From: Planctomycetia bacterium
GTDB taxonomy: Bacteria; Planctomycetota; Planctomycetia; Gemmatales; Gemmataceae
Direction of reading: 5' to 3'
NCBI GenBank assembly: GCA_005799265.1
Contig: SYHD01000065.1
Location: 1 to 64,000 of the forward strand
DNA: 64,000 bases
Below are positions 9,345 through 17,132 of the stretch, one piece after another (within the stretch, counting starts at the first letter, position 1; each line of letters opens with the position of its first letter). The notes under the pieces were generated by a model, which was not told where the DNA came from, did no database searches, and was given only the letters and a program-made list of their open reading frames with translations. Position numbers and translations under genes: made by a program.

Positions 9345-12300
9345 ATGAAGCTAATAAGGCGCATCGCCGTCGTCGCGCTCATGTCGGCTGGAATCTATTT
9401 GATTGGCCAGGCCGCCTCCACGTTTGCCCAGGGAACCAAAGGCGTCGATCCGAAAGCCGTGGACCCGAAGGCCGGCGACAAGAAGCCGGTTGAGCCAAAG
9501 GTCCTCCTCACGTCGTCCAAGCCGAACTGGAACGAAAAGAAGATCGCCTTCGAGATGGACAAGAAGCCGTGGGGCGCCGTCATGACCTGGTTCGCCGATC
9601 AGACGCAAATGCCATACGCCTCGCCGTACACGCCTACGGGCACGCTCACGTTCATCAATCCCAGGGACGACAAGGGCGTCGCCCGCAAGTACACCCTGAT
9701 CGAAGTCTACGACATCATCAACGAAATCCTGCAAGGCCAGCACAAATACACGATCCTGCGTGGCGACAACGTCCTGACGTTGGTCCCCGCCGATGAGCCG
9801 ATTCCGGAATTGCTTATTCCACGCGTCTCGATGGACGAGTTGAAATCGCGAGGCCGCACCGAGATCGTCGAAGTGGTCGTCGAGCCGAAGGGCCAGAACG
9901 TGGACGAATTCGCCCCCGAGTTGATCCGACTCTTGCGCCCGTTCGGTCAGGTGACGCCATTGCAGGGTTCCAACAAGCTGATTATCCGCGCGGGCGTGGC
10001 GAGCTTGCTGCGTCATGAGTCGATCATCGTCGGCAGCGAAGATGATTCCAGCGTCCACACGCACACGCACCAGTGCGAGTACATTCGGGCGAGCCAGGCG
10101 GAAGCGGTCCTGTTGCGTTCTTTGGGCTCGTTGACGCAGAACGTCGAAGTCAAGGCCGCGACGCCGATGGGCGACAGCGGCAAGGGCGGCTCTGATGGCT
10201 CGCGTCCAGGAGGCAACCAGCCCAGTACCGTCCGGCGCCTGCAGCGGCAGACCACGATCACCACGGATGAGGGAACCAACACCGTCATCATCCACGGGCA
10301 GAATGACAAGATCTCTCAAGCCAAGGCCATTCTCGTCAAGATCGACGTGCCGCGCGAGGTGGGCCAAAAGAAATACCAGATCGGGACACCGACCATCAAA
10401 TACTACGACCTGCGCGGCGGCAACGCCGAGCTTCTCGCCAAGACTCTGCAAACGGAAATCTTCAAGTCGAACGCCATCGCGCGCATCGCCGCCGAGGGGC
10501 AATCGCGTTTGTACGTTTATGCCGACCCGCAGCTGCACGCGGAGGTCAAGGAGTTCCTGTCGCGCTTCGAAGGCTCGCCGTCGGACACGCTGACGCACAA
10601 GGCCAAGTTCATGCGCGCCAGCACGCTCGAAGCCGTTCTCGTGAAAGCGCTCGGCGCTGCCATCTCGGGTCCGACCAGCGGCAGCGTCATCATGCACGAC
10701 GCCAAGGGTAAGACTCAGGGTTCCTGGTCGCTGAGCGGAAGCACGATCAACCTCAACTTTCCGGGTGGCGCCAGTTACTTCGGCGAACTCATCGACGACA
10801 GAATGTCAGGCACGGCCAAGGACGACCGGGTGGCCTGGAACTGGAAAGCCGCATTCAACGCCAAGAACCTTGTCTGGGCCGGCATTGAAGACCGTCCCGG
10901 CTACAAGGAATTGGCGTTTGAGTTTGGCGCCAAGGGCCCCGTGCCGCAAACTGGCAAACGTCCCCACACGGTCTCGTCCGATGAGGCCACCAATTCCGTG
11001 ACTGTAACAGGCTCCGTTGAGAAACTCGAGCAGTCCAGGGCGATCATCGCCAAGATGGACGCGCCTCGCTTCCAGGGGGACAAAGGCCGGATCGAAGGTC
11101 CGCCGACGATCAAGTATCACGACGTCCGCGGCGGCAATGCCGAGCAGATGATGAAGGTCCTCACCACCGAGATATTCAAGAACAACAGCGTGGTGCGGAT
11201 CTCCGTCGCCGGGCCGTCACGTTTGTTCGTCTACGCCGATCCGCAGACGCACATCGAAATCAACGAAATCATCAATGGCGACCCGCTGCCCGAGGCGAAA
11301 ACGACGTTGATCCCGTTGGTTCGGCTCGACGCCTTGAAGTTCGCCGAGCAGCTCAAGGAAATGTTCCCGAAGGAGGCGGTCCCCTATATCGGCGCCGATC
11401 CAGAAAACAACAGCCTGCGCATCCGCGGCACAGATGACCAGATCAAGGAAATCCGCACCATCATTCGGGAACTCGACGACAACCCAGCGGTGCTGGGGGG
11501 CCGTGTTCGCATGATCAACCTTGACAAGGGGAGCGCCGTGACGGTGGCCGAGGCGATCCAAATGCTCTTCCCCGAACTGCGCCCCAACGAACTCAAGATC
11601 GTGCGCCCTGGCGGCATGGATTCCCAGCCCGCGCCGAGGAAGGATCCGTTCGACATCAAGCCGGCCCTCAAGGACGAGCCCAAGAAAAAACCCGCGCCAA
11701 CGCTGCCGATGACGGACACGCAGTTTCGCCAACTCATCAAAAAAGAATTCTCGACCTCATTTCACGCCCCACAGGAGAAGGAAGCAGGGCCTGGCCCGGA
11801 AGGCAAGAAGCATCCGCCCGTGACGATCACCGCGTTCGGCAGCCGCCTGATTATCACGAGTGAAGATCCCGAAGCGATCGCCGTGGTGCAAGAGCTGATC
11901 CGCTTGCTCCTCAACACCGAGGCGGGTCCGGGAGACTTCGAGGTCGTGCGCCTCAAATACGCCAACGCCGTCGAGGTCGCCAAGGTTCTCGATGAGGCAT
12001 TCAACGGCAAAGCACAAGGCGGTGGCGGTGGCGGCGGTCGCGGTGGACCCGGCGGCGGCGGCGGCGGCGGGCTCAATATCCCAGGCATCGGCGGCATGAT
12101 GGCAGGCATGCTCGGCGTCGGTGGCGGCGGCGCAAGTTCCGGCCGCGTCGAGAACGTTCGCATCGTCGCGGACCCGGCCACCAACTCCATGCTCGTCAAG
12201 GCCAAGCCGCTCGACATGCTCACCATCCGCAGCTTGCTCCGCAACCACATCGATCGCCGCGACATCGAGAACGAAGTCGCCATCAAGACCTTTGTCATGG

Positions 12301-15300
12301 AGCCGCTCAAATATGCCTCGGTCACGGAGGTCGCGGACATCATCCGCCAACTGTACGCCGAGAACATGGTCAGCCGCACGCAGCAGTCGGGACAGTCGTC
12401 CGGGATGTCCGGCTTCATGTTCGGCGGCGGCAGTCGGCCCACGGACGGCTCAGGCACCGACCGCAGGGCAATCCTGCACATCGGCGTGGACCCGTCCAAT
12501 CGCCTGATCGTATCGGCGCCGCAGCCGCTTTTTGACGACATCGAGAAGCTCGTCAAGCAGCTCGACGTGAAGGACGCCAAGCAAGAGGTGCGCGTCGTAT
12601 CGAGCAAGGGCATCGATCCGGTCTTGTTGGAACGCGCCATCGACGCCATCCAGGGCAAGAACCCCGGCACAAGTCGGCAATCAGGCAACGGTCAGGGCTT
12701 CGGCGGCACTTCGTCCTTCGGCGGCGGAGGCTTCCGCGGCACATTCGGCGGCGGATCCCCCTTCGGCGGCAGCTCCCCCTTCGGCGGAGGAGGCGGCGGG
12801 CCAACTTTCATCATGCCAGGCGGCGGAGGCATTCCCAGTTTCACGCCAGGCGGCGGGGGAGGTGGTACTCCAAGCTTAACCCCTGGCGGCGGGGGAGGAG
12901 GCTTCCGCGGCAACGGCGGCGGAGGCGGCTCTCCAACCGGTGGAGGCAAAGGCCGAATCAGCAGGGCAGACTTCGGAGGACCGGATTTTTTCGTCTCGCG
13001 GGTCATGGATGACCCTGAAGTGTCCCCTTTCTACGATCCCGCTGAAGATCAACAACCCGCAGGCATCGGCTTCGATCGCTATCTGAAATCGGTCTGGCAG
13101 CCAATTGGTTACGAATCGCCCAATCGCTTCGTCTTCACCGCGCTGACGCAACAGCCTGACGAGGGGCAGCCGAAAGGGCCCGCCAAGAAAGCCCCCCTGG
13201 GCAAAGGCAAGGAATTGGGCGACGGCATTGTCGACGCCCCACGCCTTCCCATTGAGATCGTCCCCGTCCCCGAACTCGGCCAGCTCATCATCCGCGCCCG
13301 CAATCAGGCCGACCTCGAACGGGCCCTCGCCCTCATCGAACTTCTGCGCGAACGTGCCGAGCCCGCCCAGGTTAAGATCAAGATCATCTCCTTGCGCTTC
13401 GGCGACCCGACAAGCGTCACGAACATTCTCAACAACTTCTACGGACGGGTTAACCTTGGTCAAAACGTGATCACGATCGGTCCCGGCCGCGGCCCGGCCG
13501 GGGCGCCGGGGGCCGTGCAGCCGACCGCGCCGACCGCGCCCGGGCAGGCGCCCGCGGTCGCGCCGACCGCCACACTCGCGCCGGCGGCGCTGCCGTCGAA
13601 CATCGTTTTCATTCCCTTGACGCGCTTCGGCGCGATCCTCGTCGCCGCTCCATCGCAAGGGCGCATGGACGACATCGAAAAAATGATCTACGACCTGGAT
13701 CAGCCGCCGTCCGACGTGCATCGCGTCGTCCCCTTCACGCTCAAGCGCGCCTCGGCGCTGCGCGTCACCACCGTGCTGAACAACTTCTACGCCACGCGCT
13801 TCCCGCAGCCCGAAGCCAACCAGGTTCGCATCACCTCCGAGAACGGCTCGAACACGGTCTTCGTGCAGGCCTCGCCCGCGGACCTCGTGGAAATTCGCAC
13901 CCTCATCGAGCACATCGATAACCCTGACAACAACCAGGTCGAGCAGGAACTGCGCGTCATCAAGCTCAAGAACGCCGTCGCCACCGATCTGGCATTCCTT
14001 TTGCAAGTGTCGATCGGCAATAACACTTTGACGGTTCCGGAAGTGGGAGTCCCCGGAGCACAAGCAATTGGCGGCGGCGGCATCGGCGGCGGCGTTGGCG
14101 GGCAACAGGCCGCGTTCGGCCAGCAGATACCCTTGACCAAGGACATCAAGCTGCGCTGGTTTTTGCCGCAGAAAGACGGCAAGCCGATCGAATCGGGAAT
14201 CCTGGAGGACATACGCATCGCTCCCGACGCGCGGACCAACTCACTCGTTGTTTCCGCGCCCGCGAAGACGATGCCGATCCTGCTCGCGCTCATCAACGAC
14301 CTTGACACGCAGCCGAAAGCCACGTCGCACATCACGATTTTCAACTTGCGCACGATCGACGCTCTGCAAACGGCGACAATGCTCCAACAGCTCTTCGTCG
14401 GCACCGGCGGCGCCGGCGCGGCGGGGGCCCTGGGCGGCGCCGGCGGTCTGGGTGGCGGTGTCGGCGCCGCGGGCGCGACCCGGCCGCTCACCATGACCAT
14501 CAGCGGCACCGCACCCGACGGCGCCCCCATCATCGATCTGCGCATCACCGTCGATCAAAAGACCAACAGCCTCATCGTCGCCGGCAGCCAGAACGACGTC
14601 GATGTGGTGCAGGCTATCATCGCCCGCATCGAAGACACCGACTTCCCGCAAAGACAGAGCACCGCGGTCCGCCTGCGCAACGCCACGGCGGTCGATGTTG
14701 CCACCGCGGTTAATGACTTCGTCACCAAGATCAACACCGTTTTTACGGCGAACGGCCAGAATACGCCGTACCACATGATCGATCGCACCGTGGTCGTGAC
14801 AGCCGAGCCGGTCTCGAACTCGATCATGATTAACGCGACGCCGGAGTACTTTAACAAAATCTTGCAACTCGTCGCCCAGCTCGACACAACGCCGGCGCAG
14901 GTCGTCATCCAGGTGCTGATCACTGAGGTGTCCATGCTCGGCTCCGAGGAGTTCGGCATGGAAATCGGCTTGCAGCAACCGCTCCTGTTCCAGCGCGGCA
15001 TTCCGGGCGTGACCGGCACCGCGGGCACGGCCGCCTATCAGACGTTCACTCCGGGCTACAGCTTCAATAATCCCAATCTGACGTTTCCCGACAACGCGCT
15101 TCTTGCCCCGAGTACGGTCGGCTTTCAGGGCATCAACGACCTCGGCGTCGGCCGCGTTTCGAAGGGGGGGGGCCTAGGCGGCTTCGTCTTCACGGCCGCG
15201 AGTGATTCGGTCAGCGTCTTGATCCGCGCATTGAAGATCCAGGGGCGTCTCACGGTCTTGAGCCGGCCGCAGGTCATGACGCTGGACAAGCAAGTCGCCT

Positions 15301-16220
15301 ATCTGAACGTCGGTAAGTCGATCCCTATCCCCGGCACACCCGTGGTGACCGGCAACCTCGTCGTTCCGGCGGCGCCGACGTATCAGAACACCGGTATTAC
15401 CTTGCAAGTCACGCCGCAGATTACGCCTGATGGCCGCGTGCTCATGCGCGTCCTTCCTTCGATCTCCTCGGTGGGGGAATCGTTCAACATTGGGGCAGGC
15501 ACCACCGCGCCAGCGTTTAATCAGCAACAACTGGAAACGACGGTTGCCGCCAACGACGGCGAGACCATCATGCTGGGCGGACTGATCACCAAACGCGAAG
15601 AGAAAAACGAAAACAAGATCCCGTTCCTGGGTGATTTGCCCTTCCTCGGCGCGGCGTTTCGTTACCGCACCTACAAGAACCAGAAGACCGAGATGATCAT
15701 CATCATGACGCCGCACATCGTCCGCAACCAAGAGGAAAAGGAGCGCATCATGACCGAGGAGACTCGCCGCGTCAATTGGGCGACGGGGGACGTGATACAC
15801 CTACACGGTTCGAGTTCCGCGCCCATGTCCTTCCTGGCCCCGCCGCCCATGCCGATTCCCGAACCGCAATCGAAGGGGCCGCCCGTTCGCGTTAACCCGG
15901 CAGCGCCGGCCGAGCGCCCGCCGCAAAACATCACGCCCGTCGAAGCGCCGCTCTTGCCGCAAGCGAAGCGTACGCCGAGCGACACGAACACGCTGATGCA
16001 AAGCATCTTCGGTAAGCGGAAGGCCACGCCGTCGCAACCGTCAACCACCACGCCGAACTCGACGGCCGACTATACGACGAAGGTCCAGTATGGGCTGCCC
16101 AATCCGAGTACGCCGCCATTGCCGGAGATTATTTCGCCCGGCGTGCCCGAGCCGCCGATCCAGCCGCCGCCGTTGGGCGGGAATTTCAATGGAATCAGTC
16201 AGGGAGCGGGGAAAAGGTAG
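9345..16220 (+). CDS. gspD: Giant secretin, GspD-type, with many N-domain-like repeats (~2291 aa)
   Basis: C-terminal secretin core VVIQVLITEVSMLGSEEFGMEIG...LSRPQVMTLDKQVAYLNVG...GETIMLGGLITKREE...PFLGDLPFLGAAFRYR; repeated 'TNSLIV.A...' N-domain motifs; signal peptide MKLIRRIAVVALMSAGIYLIGQAASTFAQ. Confidence 0.92.
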   Translation: MKLIRRIAVVALMSAGIYLIGQAASTFAQGTKGVDPKAVDPKAGDKKPVEPKVLLTSSKPNWNEKKIAFEMDKKPWGAVMTWFADQTQMPYASPYTPTGTLTFINPRDDKGVARKYTLIEVYDIINEILQGQHKYTILRGDNVLTLVPADEPIPELLIPRVSMDELKSRGRTEIVEVVVEPKGQNVDEFAPELIRLLRPFGQVTPLQGSNKLIIRAGVASLLRHESIIVGSEDDSSVHTHTHQCEYIRASQAEAVLLRSLGSLTQNVEVKAATPMGDSGKGGSDGSRPGGNQPSTVRRLQRQTTITTDEGTNTVIIHGQNDKISQAKAILVKIDVPREVGQKKYQIGTPTIKYYDLRGGNAELLAKTLQTEIFKSNAIARIAAEGQSRLYVYADPQLHAEVKEFLSRFEGSPSDTLTHKAKFMRASTLEAVLVKALGAAISGPTSGSVIMHDAKGKTQGSWSLSGSTINLNFPGGASYFGELIDDRMSGTAKDDRVAWNWKAAFNAKNLVWAGIEDRPGYKELAFEFGAKGPVPQTGKRPHTVSSDEATNSVTVTGSVEKLEQSRAIIAKMDAPRFQGDKGRIEGPPTIKYHDVRGGNAEQMMKVLTTEIFKNNSVVRISVAGPSRLFVYADPQTHIEINEIINGDPLPEAKTTLIPLVRLDALKFAEQLKEMFPKEAVPYIGADPENNSLRIRGTDDQIKEIRTIIRELDDNPAVLGGRVRMINLDKGSAVTVAEAIQMLFPELRPNELKIVRPGGMDSQPAPRKDPFDIKPALKDEPKKKPAPTLPMTDTQFRQLIKKEFSTSFHAPQEKEAGPGPEGKKHPPVTITAFGSRLIITSEDPEAIAVVQELIRLLLNTEAGPGDFEVVRLKYANAVEVAKVLDEAFNGKAQGGGGGGGRGGPGGGGGGGLNIPGIGGMMAGMLGVGGGGASSGRVENVRIVADPATNSMLVKAKPLDMLTIRSLLRNHIDRRDIENEVAIKTFVMEPLKYASVTEVADIIRQLYAENMVSRTQQSGQSSGMSGFMFGGGSRPTDGSGTDRRAILHIGVDPSNRLIVSAPQPLFDDIEKLVKQLDVKDAKQEVRVVSSKGIDPVLLERAIDAIQGKNPGTSRQSGNGQGFGGTSSFGGGGFRGTFGGGSPFGGSSPFGGGGGGPTFIMPGGGGIPSFTPGGGGGGTPSLTPGGGGGGFRGNGGGGGSPTGGGKGRISRADFGGPDFFVSRVMDDPEVSPFYDPAEDQQPAGIGFDRYLKSVWQPIGYESPNRFVFTALTQQPDEGQPKGPAKKAPLGKGKELGDGIVDAPRLPIEIVPVPELGQLIIRARNQADLERALALIELLRERAEPAQVKIKIISLRFGDPTSVTNILNNFYGRVNLGQNVITIGPGRGPAGAPGAVQPTAPTAPGQAPAVAPTATLAPAALPSNIVFIPLTRFGAILVAAPSQGRMDDIEKMIYDLDQPPSDVHRVVPFTLKRASALRVTTVLNNFYATRFPQPEANQVRITSENGSNTVFVQASPADLVEIRTLIEHIDNPDNNQVEQELRVIKLKNAVATDLAFLLQVSIGNNTLTVPEVGVPGAQAIGGGGIGGGVGGQQAAFGQQIPLTKDIKLRWFLPQKDGKPIESGILEDIRIAPDARTNSLVVSAPAKTMPILLALINDLDTQPKATSHITIFNLRTIDALQTATMLQQLFVGTGGAGAAGALGGAGGLGGGVGAAGATRPLTMTISGTAPDGAPIIDLRITVDQKTNSLIVAGSQNDVDVVQAIIARIEDTDFPQRQSTAVRLRNATAVDVATAVNDFVTKINTVFTANGQNTPYHMIDRTVVVTAEPVSNSIMINATPEYFNKILQLVAQLDTTPAQVVIQVLITEVSMLGSEEFGMEIGLQQPLLFQRGIPGVTGTAGTAAYQTFTPGYSFNNPNLTFPDNALLAPSTVGFQGINDLGVGRVSKGGGLGGFVFTAASDSVSVLIRALKIQGRLTVLSRPQVMTLDKQVAYLNVGKSIPIPGTPVVTGNLVVPAAPTYQNTGITLQVTPQITPDGRVLMRVLPSISSVGESFNIGAGTTAPAFNQQQLETTVAANDGETIMLGGLITKREEKNENKIPFLGDLPFLGAAFRYRTYKNQKTEMIIIMTPHIVRNQEEKERIMTEETRRVNWATGDVIHLHGSSSAPMSFLAPPPMPIPEPQSKGPPVRVNPAAPAERPPQNITPVEAPLLPQAKRTPSDTNTLMQSIFGKRKATPSQPSTTTPNSTADYTTKVQYGLPNPSTPPLPEIISPGVPEPPIQPPPLGGNFNGISQGAGKR

Positions 16221-16336
16221 TTCCGAGTCAATCCCAAGGAAGGGAGCCGCCGAGATGATCCGTCCAGCCAGCTCGAACCCAATTCGAAGAAGCGTTGCCA
16301 GCGCACTGCGCGACTGTGAGAGAATAAATTACTACG

Positions 16337-16417
16337 CACGCACAGGCGCCAAGGCGCCAAGAAATACCGGCGGAATGCAGCGAATTTTCTTTCTTTGCGT
16401 CTTTGCGCCTGTGCGTG
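16337..16417. repeat. Intergenic palindrome (cacgcacaggcgccaaggcgccaagaaa family)
   Basis: Left arm 16337-16364, right arm tttctttgcgtctttgcgcctgtgcgtg 16390-16417; a few mismatches. Confidence 0.8.
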
Positions 16418-16443
16418 AGACCCTTTTGCATATCCACCGCGTC

Positions 16444-17067
16444 ATGAAGTTTCACGCACGGAGGATCTGCCATCGCCTGTTCTGCCTGTCGCTCGGCGTC
16501 CTGGCCGTGGCGCCGGTTTCCGGCTGCACCGCGTTTCAACAGCTAAGCACCAAAAATTGGCTCGACGCCAGCTGGTTCGAGGGCGATTCGGCGAAGCCCG
16601 CCAGCCAGGTCCTGACACGCTGGGATAATCGCGTTCGCATCACCGAAAACAGCCAGGCGGCCGGCGCTCCCCTTACGGGCTTGGCCGGCCGCGTCTATTT
16701 CTTCAACGAAGACATCAAGAAAGCGGTGGATGCCAACGGGTTCATCCTCGTGCAGATGTATGACATGACGGAGATACGCCCGGGCGTTCCACCGAAAAAA
16801 CTCGCCGTGTGGCAGTTCGACCCGCACAGCCTGAAACGCCTGAAGGGAGAGGATGTCGCCGGGCCGAACTACACGCTCTTTTTGCCGTGGGAGGAATATG
16901 ATCCCGCCGTCAAGAAGGTGCAGCTACAGGTCTCCTACTATCCGCTTCGGGGCACGCCTTATTACACCAATCCGCAGATGCTGACCTTGCAACCAGACGA
17001 TGCCCCGACGCCGACGATCGTCGGACGCCAGATCACGCCGGCGTCGCACCAGACGCCCGCGAAATAG
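16444..17067 (+). CDS. Lipoprotein of unknown function next to gspD
   Basis: MKFHARRICHRLFCLSLGVLAVAPVSGC lipobox; 207 aa. ORF start 16090 overlaps gspD and is rejected. Confidence 0.7.
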   Translation: MKFHARRICHRLFCLSLGVLAVAPVSGCTAFQQLSTKNWLDASWFEGDSAKPASQVLTRWDNRVRITENSQAAGAPLTGLAGRVYFFNEDIKKAVDANGFILVQMYDMTEIRPGVPPKKLAVWQFDPHSLKRLKGEDVAGPNYTLFLPWEEYDPAVKKVQLQVSYYPLRGTPYYTNPQMLTLQPDDAPTPTIVGRQITPASHQTPAK

Positions 17068-17075
17068 CCATCGGC

Positions 17076-17127
17076 CGCTTGCGGCTTAGCGTTCGGAGTC
17101 GAGTACGCGAACGCTAAGCCGCAAGCG
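17076..17127. repeat. Palindrome family 2 copy between convergent genes
   Basis: cgcttgcggcttagcgttcg / cgaacgctaagccgcaagcg, perfect 20-bp arms. Confidence 0.92.
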
Positions 17128-17132
17128 ACAAA

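Noticed and set aside
12010-12960. CRISPR or tandem DNA repeat array in the Gly-rich secretin blocks
   Set aside because: Irregular codon-level repeats encoding Gly-rich linkers, no constant repeat/spacer structure. No CRISPR array was found anywhere in the window.
16090-16443. N-terminal extension of the lipoprotein ORF
   Set aside because: Overlaps gspD and the intergenic palindrome; lipobox signal peptide starts at ATG 16444.
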